Below are positions 9,579 to 17,955 of a stretch of 64,000 bases of DNA, one piece after another (positions within the stretch are counted from its first letter, which is position 1; each line of letters begins with the position of its first letter). The translations under genes and the position numbers were made by a program. Location: positions 3,862,001 through 3,926,000 of the forward strand of contig NZ_CP092487.1 in NCBI RefSeq assembly GCF_022429565.1, given 5' to 3'. Source of the stretch: Lutibacter sp. A64. GTDB taxonomy: Bacteria > Bacteroidota > Bacteroidia > Flavobacteriales > Flavobacteriaceae. Below the pieces are notes generated by a model. That model ran no database searches, was not told where the DNA came from, and worked only from the letters and a program-made list of their open reading frames with translations.

Positions 9579-9619
9579 CCCCAATTTTATCTAAATGAGT
9601 ATAAAATTGGGGGGGTATT
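9579..9619 (+). terminator. Terminator-like hairpin with a G7 run between two sulfatases
   Basis: CCCCAATTTTAT (9579-9590) pairs exactly with ATAAAATTGGGG (9601-9612) around a 10-base loop. The right arm runs into seven consecutive G and then TATTTTT. It lies in the 251-bp gap after the sulfatase at 7871-9475. It probably ends or attenuates the upstream transcript, making 9727 the start of a second transcription unit. No clear promoter is visible in the rest of the gap. Confidence 0.55.
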
Positions 9620-9726
9620 TTTAAGCAACATTTTTATCCCTCTATTGAGAAAATTTTACTTTAAAAAAGCACTAACTTTATCTCTGTAAAAAAAATACTA
9701 TTTATTAGTTAATAATAAGATATAAA

Positions 9727-11184
9727 ATGAGTGTTAAAATAGATCATCTGTTTTTTATTGGAATGTTATTGTTTTTTAGTTTGAGTTGTAAAAACAATCA
9801 AAATGTTACAACAACAAAAATTAGTGAAGAGAAAAAGCCAAATATTATTTTTATAATGGCAGACGATTTAGGATACGGAGATATAGGTAGCTACGGGCAA
9901 ACTAAAATTAAAACTCCAAATCTAGATAAAATGGCTTCCGAAGGAATCATTTTTACAAATCATTATTCTGGTTCAACTGTATGTATGCCATCGCGTGCTA
10001 GTTTATTAACTGGATACGATCAAGGACATGCAAGTGTTAGAGGAAATCCTGTTTGGACTCAAAGCGGAAATCCAGTTAACCTTAAACCAAACGAGCCAAC
10101 TGTAGCAAATGAACTTAAAAAAGCAGGATATAAAACAGCCATTATTGGTAAATGGGGGCTTTCAGAAGGAACTGCTAAAGGAAATATGCCTTCTAATCAT
10201 GGTTTTGATTATTTTTTAGGTTATAAAACACATGGTGAAGCGCATCATTATTATTGGGATACTATTTACAAAAATAATGAACCTTTTATTTTGAAGGATA
10301 ATAATTTTAAATTAAAACAAGGAAAATATACGCATGATGTTTTCGTAAACGAAGCATTAAGTTATATTGAAAAAGAAAAAAATAATCCTTTTTTTCTGTA
10401 TTTAGCTTTAACAATTCCTCATTTAGAATTAACGGTGCCTGAAGATTCTAAAGAACCATATAAAACACTTGGTTGGCCTAAACGTAAAATGAATACTAAA
10501 GGACATTACAAAAATGATAAAGAAGGAAATATTACTTATGCAGGTATGGTTTCTCGTATGGATAGAGATATAGGAACACTCTTTGAAAAATTAAAAGAAC
10601 TTGGAATAGATGAAAATACCATAGTCTTTTTTACCAGTGATAATGGGCCAGAATATGAAAAAGATGATCATTTTTTTAACAGTAATGGAGATTTAAGAGG
10701 GGGAAAACGAGATTTATATGAAGGAGGTATTCGTGTTCCATTTATTGCAAATTATCCAGGTAAAATTGCTCCAGGTTCTAAAAGTAATCATATTTCTGCT
10801 TTTTGGGATTTTTTACCAACAGTTTGTGATTTAGCAGGTGTAAAACCTTCAAATAAAGATATTAATGGACTTTCTTTAATGCCAGAATTGATGGGGAATA
10901 CAAAAGCTCAAAAAAAACATGATTATTTGTACTGGGAATTTAATGAAAAACAAGGGCCTATTCAAGCAATTAGAAAAGACGAATGGAAATTGGTATGGAA
11001 ATTAGAAGGGAAACCAGAATTGTATAATCTTTCAAAAGATATTGGTGAAACTGAAAATTTAGTCTTAAAAGAACCAGAAAAATTAAACGAAATGCTACGT
11101 ATATTAAAAAATGCTAGAACAGAACATAGCGAGTTTCCATTAGAAACAAGAGCGTTGGCAATTAAAAGAAGAAGTAATAAATAA
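9727..11184 (+). CDS. Family S1 formylglycine sulfatase, lipoprotein
   Basis: A 485-residue type I sulfatase with formylglycine motif CMPSR (Cys86), metal-binding Asp46-Asp47 in IMADDLGYGD and FTSDNGPE further on. The lipoprotein signal has Cys21 (FSLSC). Along its whole length it resembles the sulfatase at 1439-2914, including TVC-PSR, GHASVRGN against GHTPVRGN, IIGKWGL against AFGKWGL, DYLYWEF against EYLYWEF and the ending LKNART against LKEART. The two are best seen as paralogues from a duplication within the locus; whether they share one regiospecificity is unknown. It opens the second part of the locus after the 9579 hairpin. Confidence 0.93.
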   Translation: MSVKIDHLFFIGMLLFFSLSCKNNQNVTTTKISEEKKPNIIFIMADDLGYGDIGSYGQTKIKTPNLDKMASEGIIFTNHYSGSTVCMPSRASLLTGYDQGHASVRGNPVWTQSGNPVNLKPNEPTVANELKKAGYKTAIIGKWGLSEGTAKGNMPSNHGFDYFLGYKTHGEAHHYYWDTIYKNNEPFILKDNNFKLKQGKYTHDVFVNEALSYIEKEKNNPFFLYLALTIPHLELTVPEDSKEPYKTLGWPKRKMNTKGHYKNDKEGNITYAGMVSRMDRDIGTLFEKLKELGIDENTIVFFTSDNGPEYEKDDHFFNSNGDLRGGKRDLYEGGIRVPFIANYPGKIAPGSKSNHISAFWDFLPTVCDLAGVKPSNKDINGLSLMPELMGNTKAQKKHDYLYWEFNEKQGPIQAIRKDEWKLVWKLEGKPELYNLSKDIGETENLVLKEPEKLNEMLRILKNARTEHSEFPLETRALAIKRRSNK

Positions 11185-11222
11185 AAGAATATCAAAATCA
11201 ATAATTATATAAAAATTAATAA

Positions 11223-12677
11223 ATGAAAAAAATACTTGTAATTTTTTTATTGTGTATGGTATATGTTACATCATATGCACAAACAGAAAACAAAAAAAGA
11301 CCAAATTTTCTATTTGTATTAGTAGATGATCAATCTCCGTTCGATTTAAAAATCTACGATGAAAAATCAATACTAGATACTCCAAATATTGATAAACTAG
11401 CAAAAGAAGGAATAGTTTTTGACAGCGCACGTAATATGGGAGCTATGAATGGAGCTGTTTGTACGCCTTCTCGTCATATGATTATGTCTGGGCGTAAAGT
11501 TTGGGATTTACCACGTAGTGCTGGTTTTAACGAAAATATAACTGCTCCAGATAGTTTAGAACTTCAAACAATAGGAGCCGTTTTTAATAGAGCTGGTTAT
11601 AAAACCATGCGAACTTGTAAACAAGGAAATTCTTACGGAGCAGCAAACAAACAATTTACAGTAGTTCATGATGCTGTAAAACGTGGAGGTACCGAAGAAA
11701 CAGGTAGTGCTTGGCATTCTAAACAAGTACTTAATTATTTAGAAAATCGTGAAGAAAGTAAAGAAACAGACCCTTTCTTTATTTATTTTGGGTTTTCTCA
11801 CCCACACGACGAGCGTAATGGAACTCCAGAGTTGTTAGCAAAATATGGAGCTACAAATCATAAAGATCCTAACACAATTCCCCCTATAAATTCAAAACAA
11901 CCAGGTGTACAAGATAATTACCTGCCAGCACACCCATTCTTTCACGGGCATAAAAATTTAAGAGATGAAGAACGTGTAGTTGGAGTTTGGAAAAATAGAG
12001 ATAAACAAACAATTCAAAATGAATTAGGACGCGAATATGCTTGTAGTGAAAACATAGACATTCAAATGGGTAAGGTGCTTAAGAAGCTTGAAGAAATGGG
12101 AGAATTAGATAATACCTATATTATTTATACTTCGGATCACGGAATTGCAATAGGAAGGCATGGTCTTATGGGAAAACAAAATTTGTACGAACATACTTCT
12201 CGTGTGCCATTTATAATTAAAGGTCCAAATATTAAAGCAGGGCAACGTGTTAAGGGAAATGTTTATCTTTTAGATATTTTACCAACAGTTTGTGATTTAG
12301 CGGGTATTGAGATTCCAGAAACTGTTCAAGGAGTTAGTTTTAAACCATTGTTAGAAGGTAAAAAAAATACTATGAGAGATGTTATGTACGGAGTATATTG
12401 TGGAGGGTCTAAACCTGGAATGCGTAGTGTTATTAAAGGTGATTGGAAACTTATAAAATACGATCTTATGAAAGGTTCTATTAGAAAAACACAACTTTTT
12501 AATCTTGCTGAAAATCCGAATGAGTTTTTAGAAGAGCACCAAAAATTGGGTGAAATGGAAACTAATTTAGCTAACAATCCTTTATATGCCGAAAAATTAG
12601 CAGAAATGGAACAATTATTATTAGAACAAATGATAGAAAATAATGATCCCTATAGATTGTGGGATCAAGAAAAATAA
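11223..12677 (+). CDS. Family S1 formylglycine sulfatase (iduronate-2-sulfatase-like subgroup), secreted
   Basis: A 484-residue type I sulfatase. The formylglycine motif is CTPSR with Cys80, and it is preceded by the unusual segment ARNMGAMNGAV. Metal-binding Asp35-Asp36 lie in VLVDDQSPFD and the second metal site in TSDHGIAIGRHGLMGK, where DH replaces the DN of the other four sulfatases; this is typical of the iduronate/choline-sulfatase side of family S1. The signal peptide looks like signal peptidase I type (TSYAQ), so unlike its neighbours it is probably soluble in the periplasm or exported. It clearly belongs to a third subgroup in this locus and should act on a different sulfate position. 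Confidence 0.92.
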   Translation: MKKILVIFLLCMVYVTSYAQTENKKRPNFLFVLVDDQSPFDLKIYDEKSILDTPNIDKLAKEGIVFDSARNMGAMNGAVCTPSRHMIMSGRKVWDLPRSAGFNENITAPDSLELQTIGAVFNRAGYKTMRTCKQGNSYGAANKQFTVVHDAVKRGGTEETGSAWHSKQVLNYLENREESKETDPFFIYFGFSHPHDERNGTPELLAKYGATNHKDPNTIPPINSKQPGVQDNYLPAHPFFHGHKNLRDEERVVGVWKNRDKQTIQNELGREYACSENIDIQMGKVLKKLEEMGELDNTYIIYTSDHGIAIGRHGLMGKQNLYEHTSRVPFIIKGPNIKAGQRVKGNVYLLDILPTVCDLAGIEIPETVQGVSFKPLLEGKKNTMRDVMYGVYCGGSKPGMRSVIKGDWKLIKYDLMKGSIRKTQLFNLAENPNEFLEEHQKLGEMETNLANNPLYAEKLAEMEQLLLEQMIENNDPYRLWDQEK

Positions 12678-12744
12678 ACACTTTATTGTATTTGTGTATA
12701 AAAAAGAATCTTATAAAATAATTAAAAATAAAATAAGCAAACTT

Positions 12745-13869
12745 ATGGATAGAAGAAATTTTATAACCTTATCGTTGTTAGCAAGTGCTGGAGCAATGCT
12801 ATATACTGGATGTTCAAATATTATTGGTAATTCTATACCTCCATATTTAAAAGATTATGAAGATCTTTATAATCAAGATCCTAGAAAAGCAGCAGTTGAA
12901 TGGTTTAAAGAAGCGCGTTATGGAATGTTTATTCACTATGGGTTATATTCTCTTTTAGGAAGACATGAATGGGTAATGCATAATGAAAAAATTCATGTAG
13001 CTGAATATGCCAAGTTAAAAGATAAATTTACGGCCGAAAAATTTGATGCGGATTTTATTACAGATCTTGCTCTTGAAGCAGGAATGAAGTATATAAATTT
13101 AACCACACGTCATCACGATAGTTTTTGCCTGTGGGATACAAAATTTACAGACTTCAATAGTGTAAATTCCCCTGCAAAAAGAGATTTAGTAGCTGAACTT
13201 TCAGAACAATGTAATAAAAAAGGTTTAGCATTTTTCTTATACTATTCTCATGGACGTGATTGGCGTCATCCACACGCTCCAAATAACGATAAATGGAAAG
13301 GAGCTGCGCGTCCAGATTACGAAACCAAAGAACCATTTTATAAATATGGAGAAGAACATGATTTAAATATTTATTTAGAATTTATGTCTAACCAAGTGAA
13401 TGAATTACTTGAAAATTATGACAATATTGCCGGTATATGGTTAGATGGTTTTGCTACACCAGCTTCGGGAGATCGTTCTCTTTTTAAATGTCAAGACTTA
13501 TACGATTTAATTCATAGCAAACAACCACAAACCTTGGTTTCATATAAGCAAGGGATGCTTGGAACAGAAGATTTTCTTGCTCCTGAGCGTAAATATAAAA
13601 AAGGACAAAAAATAGAAAAACCTTTAGAAATTTGCGATCATTTACAACGAAAAGGGTGGGGCTATCTTTCTTCAGAAGATGGAAATCATAAATCTAAAGA
13701 AGAAGTGATAAAGATGCTTAAAAGAGCAAATGAATATCCAGCTAATTTATTGTTAAATACAGGGCCGTTACCAAGTGGAGAAATGCATCCTGAAGATGTA
13801 AAGGTACTGCGTGAAGTTGGACAAGAAATAAAATCAAAAGGATGGGAAGCCCTTTTAAAAGAGGTTTAG
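12745..13869 (+). CDS. GH29 alpha-L-fucosidase, Tat-type lipoprotein
   Basis: GH29 enzymes remove terminal alpha-L-fucose with retention of configuration. The barrel begins WFKEARYGMFIHYGLYSL; the active-site HH is in TTRHHDSFCLW and the nucleophile is Asp234 in GIWLDGF. The chosen ATG gives 374 residues starting MDRRNFITLS, a twin-arginine motif, followed by a lipobox (LYTGC, Cys23), so the protein is predicted to be exported folded and lipid-anchored. A longer frame starting at 12643 overlaps the preceding sulfatase and lacks a signal, so I rejected it. No C-terminal sandwich domain is present, so this is a minimal catalytic module. It differs clearly from the two other GH29 genes nearby. 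Confidence 0.9.
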   Translation: MDRRNFITLSLLASAGAMLYTGCSNIIGNSIPPYLKDYEDLYNQDPRKAAVEWFKEARYGMFIHYGLYSLLGRHEWVMHNEKIHVAEYAKLKDKFTAEKFDADFITDLALEAGMKYINLTTRHHDSFCLWDTKFTDFNSVNSPAKRDLVAELSEQCNKKGLAFFLYYSHGRDWRHPHAPNNDKWKGAARPDYETKEPFYKYGEEHDLNIYLEFMSNQVNELLENYDNIAGIWLDGFATPASGDRSLFKCQDLYDLIHSKQPQTLVSYKQGMLGTEDFLAPERKYKKGQKIEKPLEICDHLQRKGWGYLSSEDGNHKSKEEVIKMLKRANEYPANLLLNTGPLPSGEMHPEDVKVLREVGQEIKSKGWEALLKEV

Positions 13870-13935
13870 CCAATTCTTTTAAATTAAAATTTTAGGATAG
13901 AAACAAGTTTAATCTACAATCTAATTTATAATTCA

Positions 13936-15303
13936 ATGAAAAACACCATTATTTTATCGCTATTAATTTTTACTTTTATTAGCTCAAATGCTCAAGAGAA
14001 AAAAATTTGGGACGAAACAGCAAAAGAGAAAACAGAACGTTTGGCTTGGTGGACAAATGATCGTTTCGGAATGTTTATTCATTGGGGAACTTATTCTTTA
14101 GCTGGAAGACACGAATGGGTTAAAAAACGTGAAAGAATTTCAGATGAAGACTATCAAAAATACTTTGATAATTTTAATCCAGATTTATACAATCCAACTG
14201 AATGGGCTAAACTAGCTAAAGAAGCAGGAATGAAGTATGCTGTAATTACAACAAAACATCACGAAGGTTTTACCTTGTTCGATTCTAAATATACAGAATA
14301 CAAAGTTACAAATACCGAATATGGTAAAGACGCTCTTAAAGAATGGGTTGATGCTTTTAGAGCTGCAGGAATAAAAATAGGTTTTTATTATTCTATTATT
14401 GATTGGCACCACCCTCATTATACCATTGATAGGGTACATCCAATGTCTCCAAAAACGGATAAAGAATATAAAGCATTGAATAAAAATCGCGATATGAGTA
14501 TTTATCGCGAATATTTAAAAAACCAAGTAACTGAAATTTTAACAAATTACGGTAAAGTAGATATGTTATGGTTAGATTATTCTATTCCTGGTAAGCATGG
14601 TAAAGGTAGAGAAGATTGGGGCTCAGTTGAACTTATGAAGTTAATAAGAAAACTTCAGCCAGAAATTATTGTAAACGACCGATTAGATTTAAAAGAATAT
14701 GCTGGAGGTTGGGATTTTACAACGCCAGAACAATTTAAAGTTGAAGAATGGCCTACTTATAATGGAGAAAAAATACCTTGGGAAACCTGTCAAACTTTTA
14801 GTGGATCTTGGGGATATTATAGAGATGAATTAACCTGGAAAGATAACAAACAGTTATTAGTATTATTAATAGAATCAGTAAGTAAAGGTGGTAATGTTTT
14901 ATTAAATGTTGGCCCAAATGGAAGAGGTGAAATTGATTACCGTGCCGAAAGTGCTCTTAAAAAAATGGGAACTTGGATGAAATATAACGGAAAAGCAATT
15001 TACGGATGTACAGCCGCTCCAGAGGAATTTGAAGTTCCTGCTAATTCATTATTAACTTACAATCCAAAAACACATAGATTGTATATTCATTTATTAGATT
15101 ATCCATTACAAAATTTTACCCTAAAAGGAATGAAAGGTAAAATAAAATATGCCCAGTTTTTACATGATAATTCTGAAATAAAAATAGCGAATAGACATGG
15201 AGCCTGGGGGAAAGAAGAAATGGCAGCACAAGATGTTAACCTTAGTCTTCCAGTTGTTAAACCTAATGTTGAAATTCCTGTTATTGAAATTGTGTTAAAA
15301 TAA
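13936..15303 (+). CDS. GH29 alpha-L-fucosidase, secreted
   Basis: A 455-residue GH29 enzyme with a signal peptidase I type leader (FTFISSNAQ). The barrel opens with NDRFGMFIHWGTYSL, the active-site HH follows in TTKHHEGF, and the nucleophile is Asp214 in MLWLDYS. The motif SGSWGYYRDE and the segment LLNVGPNGRGEID near the end of the barrel are typical of the family, and a short beta-sandwich domain follows (residues about 365-455). It lies 66 bases after the previous GH29. Substrate is predicted to be alpha-L-fucosyl ends freed by desulfation; linkage preference cannot be told from sequence. Confidence 0.93.
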   Translation: MKNTIILSLLIFTFISSNAQEKKIWDETAKEKTERLAWWTNDRFGMFIHWGTYSLAGRHEWVKKRERISDEDYQKYFDNFNPDLYNPTEWAKLAKEAGMKYAVITTKHHEGFTLFDSKYTEYKVTNTEYGKDALKEWVDAFRAAGIKIGFYYSIIDWHHPHYTIDRVHPMSPKTDKEYKALNKNRDMSIYREYLKNQVTEILTNYGKVDMLWLDYSIPGKHGKGREDWGSVELMKLIRKLQPEIIVNDRLDLKEYAGGWDFTTPEQFKVEEWPTYNGEKIPWETCQTFSGSWGYYRDELTWKDNKQLLVLLIESVSKGGNVLLNVGPNGRGEIDYRAESALKKMGTWMKYNGKAIYGCTAAPEEFEVPANSLLTYNPKTHRLYIHLLDYPLQNFTLKGMKGKIKYAQFLHDNSEIKIANRHGAWGKEEMAAQDVNLSLPVVKPNVEIPVIEIVLK

Positions 15304-15387
15304 AAAAGCTTAATAAATAACATTTTAAAGTATTATTAGAAAAATTAGCAGAAGCACATTAAAAGATTATAATAAAACCTAAATACA

Positions 15388-16965
15388 ATGCAAAAACCTA
15401 ACAAACTACTATTGATTTTAGTATTTATTCCATTATTGTTTAATAGTTGTTCTACTCAAAAATCAAAAAAAACGGCAATTCTCCAAAAGCCAAATATCAT
15501 TTATATTTTAGCTGATGATTTAGGTTATGGAGATATACAAAGTTTTAATTCAGAAGGAAAAATACCTACTCCAAATATAGATAAAATGGCAAGTAATGGC
15601 GTTATGTTTACAGATGCTCATACGTCATCTTCGGTTTGTACTCCAACAAGATATGGTATTTTAACAGGGCGTTATAATTGGCGTAGTGCTTTAAAAAGTG
15701 GTGTGCTTGGTGGTTATTCAAAAACATTAATTACACCAAATCGTACTACGGTTGCTGATGTATTAAAAAATCAAGGATATACTACTGCGTTTATTGGTAA
15801 ATGGCATTTGGGTTGGGACTGGCAATTTAATACAGATACTGAAGTAAAACAAATAAACAATTTACATACAATACAAGATGTAAATTATAAAGCTCCTATA
15901 AAAAATGGACCGTCAACCCATGGGTTCGATTATTCATTTGGGTTTTGCGGTTCTTTAGACATGCCACCGTATGTTTATGTAGAAAATGATTATGCAACCA
16001 TGGAACCAACAAAAACTACAGCCAATAGAAATACAAAAGGTTTTTGGAGAAAAGGACCTACTTCAGATGATTTTGTTCATGAAACAGTTTTACAAGATTT
16101 AACAGATAAAGCAATTGGTTATATTGATGAAAAAGCTAAAGGAAACGAACCGTTCTTTTTATATTTTCCGTTACCTGCACCACATACACCAATTTTACCT
16201 ACAAAAGAATTTTTAGGAAAAAGTAATACAAATGAATATGGAGATTTTGTAATGCAAGTAGATGATGTTGTACGTCAAATTAGAGAAACACTTAAAAAAC
16301 AAGGTATTTCAGAAAATACATTATTGGTATTTACAAGTGATAATGGTTGTTCTCCAAGAGCAAATTTTAATGAATTAGAAAAGTTTAATCACGACCCTAG
16401 TTATGTTTATAGAGGAATGAAAGCCGATATTTACGAAGGAGGTCATCGTGTGCCTTTTGTTGTAGAGTGGCCAAGTAAAGCATTAAAAAATTCTAGTTCA
16501 GACCAAACAATTTGTACTACAGATTTTTTTGCTACTTGTGCAGAAATTTCTGGATATGAAATAAAAGATTCAGAAGGTGAAGATAGTTTTAGCATGTTGC
16601 CTTTAATTTTAGGAACTAATAAAGTTGCAGCTAGAGAATATACGGTTCATCATTCTATAAATGGAAGTTTTGCAATAAGAGAAGGAGATTGGAAATTATG
16701 TGTTACTGAAGGTTCTGCTGGATGGAGTTATCCAAAACCTCAAGAAATTAAAAATAAGAATCTAGATTTACCAGCAATGCAATTGTTTAATCTTAAAGAT
16801 GATATTGGAGAAACTAAAAATCTAATAGCCGAATATCCAAAAAAGGCAGCTGAACTAAAAGAAGCATTAAAGAAAATTATTTTAGAAGGTAGAAGTACCA
16901 AAGGAACTACCCAAACAAATGAAGAAATGGATAATTGGAAGCAAATAGAGCCAATAATTAATTAA
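15388..16965 (+). CDS. Family S1 formylglycine sulfatase (arylsulfatase A-like subgroup), lipoprotein
   Basis: A 525-residue type I sulfatase. The modified residue is Cys84 in CTPTR, where Thr replaces the usual Ser; this still fits C-x-P-x-R. Metal-binding Asp43-Asp44 are in ILADDLGYGD and FTSDNGCSPRA carries the later site. The lipoprotein signal ends at Cys21 (LLFNSC). The segment after the active site (YGILTGRYNWRSAL) and the inserted loop around residues 150-215 mark a subgroup distinct from the other four. It starts 85 bases after the GH29 stop and is followed 4 bases later by the GH43-like gene, so the two must share a transcript. Confidence 0.93.
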   Translation: MQKPNKLLLILVFIPLLFNSCSTQKSKKTAILQKPNIIYILADDLGYGDIQSFNSEGKIPTPNIDKMASNGVMFTDAHTSSSVCTPTRYGILTGRYNWRSALKSGVLGGYSKTLITPNRTTVADVLKNQGYTTAFIGKWHLGWDWQFNTDTEVKQINNLHTIQDVNYKAPIKNGPSTHGFDYSFGFCGSLDMPPYVYVENDYATMEPTKTTANRNTKGFWRKGPTSDDFVHETVLQDLTDKAIGYIDEKAKGNEPFFLYFPLPAPHTPILPTKEFLGKSNTNEYGDFVMQVDDVVRQIRETLKKQGISENTLLVFTSDNGCSPRANFNELEKFNHDPSYVYRGMKADIYEGGHRVPFVVEWPSKALKNSSSDQTICTTDFFATCAEISGYEIKDSEGEDSFSMLPLILGTNKVAAREYTVHHSINGSFAIREGDWKLCVTEGSAGWSYPKPQEIKNKNLDLPAMQLFNLKDDIGETKNLIAEYPKKAAELKEALKKIILEGRSTKGTTQTNEEMDNWKQIEPIIN

Positions 16966-16968
16966 ATT

Positions 16969-17889
16969 ATGAGAAACGTATTTTTTTTTATTTTTTTAAT
17001 TGCATTTATTGTTAGTAGTTGCAAAGCTCAAAATCCAATTTTAAAGAAAACAGACCCTGGATTTATTTATGCTGCAGATCCTGCTGCTGAGGTTTTTAAT
17101 GGGAAGGTGTATGTTTATTCATCTAGAGATGTTCCAGATGCAGTAAATTTTAGCACTATGCAAGACTATGCTGTTTTAGAATCTTCAGATTTAAAAACTT
17201 GGATAAATCACGGAGTGGTTATAAAACCAAGAGAATATACTTGGGCTCATGGGCAAATGAATGCTCCAGATGTGGCTTATAAAAACAGTTGGTATTATTT
17301 CTATTTCCCTTATAATAAAACACATATTGGTGTAGCAAAAAGTAGAACTCCAATTGGTCCTTGGCAAGAAGCAGTTTCAGATAAGATTACAACTATTTTC
17401 GATCCTACAGTTTTTGTAGATGATGATGGTCAAGCTTATATTTATGGAAATGACCATAAAGTAAATATTGGCGAACCAGGAGCACATATTATGGGTGCAA
17501 AGTTAAAAGATAATATGATAGAACTTGATGGTCCTTGGGTTCGATTAAGTGAAGAAATTGTAAGCGAAGCAGTGCATATATTTAAAAGAAATGGTATTTA
17601 TTATTTTAATGCAAGAGTAGGACCTGTTACTAAATATTGGATGGCAGATACGCCTTTACCACAATACGCAACCTTAAAGGGAACATTAGCACCTGATGCT
17701 CCTAATGCACCTAATCATGCATCTGCTATAGAATTTAATAACGAGTGGTATTTCTTTTACCATAGAGGAGATGTTAATGATGGTTCATTTTATCGTAGAT
17801 CCGCTTGTTTTGAAAAAATGACATTTCGAGAAGATGGAACAATAGTCCCAATTGAGTATACATTAGAAAATGACAAAATTGAGAAATAA
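16969..17889 (+). CDS. Compact GH43-like five-bladed propeller glycosidase, lipoprotein
   Basis: At 306 residues this is a single-domain enzyme. The three acidic residues expected for clan GH-F are visible: Asp37 in IYAADPAAEVF (base), Asp145 in IFDPTVFVDDDGQAYIYG (pKa modulator) and Glu200 in VSEAVHIFKRNGIYY (acid). The lipoprotein signal ends at Cys18 (FIVSSC). GH43 is mostly known for beta-xylosidases and alpha-L-arabinofuranosidases, but members also cut galactosides. In this locus it may remove a xylose or other side branch from the fucose-rich polymer (inference). It starts 4 bases after the upstream sulfatase stop. Family assignment is good; the substrate is open. Confidence 0.85.
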   Translation: MRNVFFFIFLIAFIVSSCKAQNPILKKTDPGFIYAADPAAEVFNGKVYVYSSRDVPDAVNFSTMQDYAVLESSDLKTWINHGVVIKPREYTWAHGQMNAPDVAYKNSWYYFYFPYNKTHIGVAKSRTPIGPWQEAVSDKITTIFDPTVFVDDDGQAYIYGNDHKVNIGEPGAHIMGAKLKDNMIELDGPWVRLSEEIVSEAVHIFKRNGIYYFNARVGPVTKYWMADTPLPQYATLKGTLAPDAPNAPNHASAIEFNNEWYFFYHRGDVNDGSFYRRSACFEKMTFREDGTIVPIEYTLENDKIEK

Positions 17890-17955
17890 ACTATATTAAT
17901 TTATTTGACAAAATACTAGAGACTCTTAAATTATAATCAAAAAAAACTATCATTA

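Noticed and set aside
9608-9615. G7 run as a phase-variation switch
   Set aside because: It lies outside any coding region and within a hairpin arm; no gene frame depends on it. Kept only as part of the hairpin entry.
12643-12744. Longer start for the first GH29 gene, overlapping the sulfatase
   Set aside because: It overlaps the preceding coding sequence and hides the twin-arginine/lipobox signal that begins at 12745.
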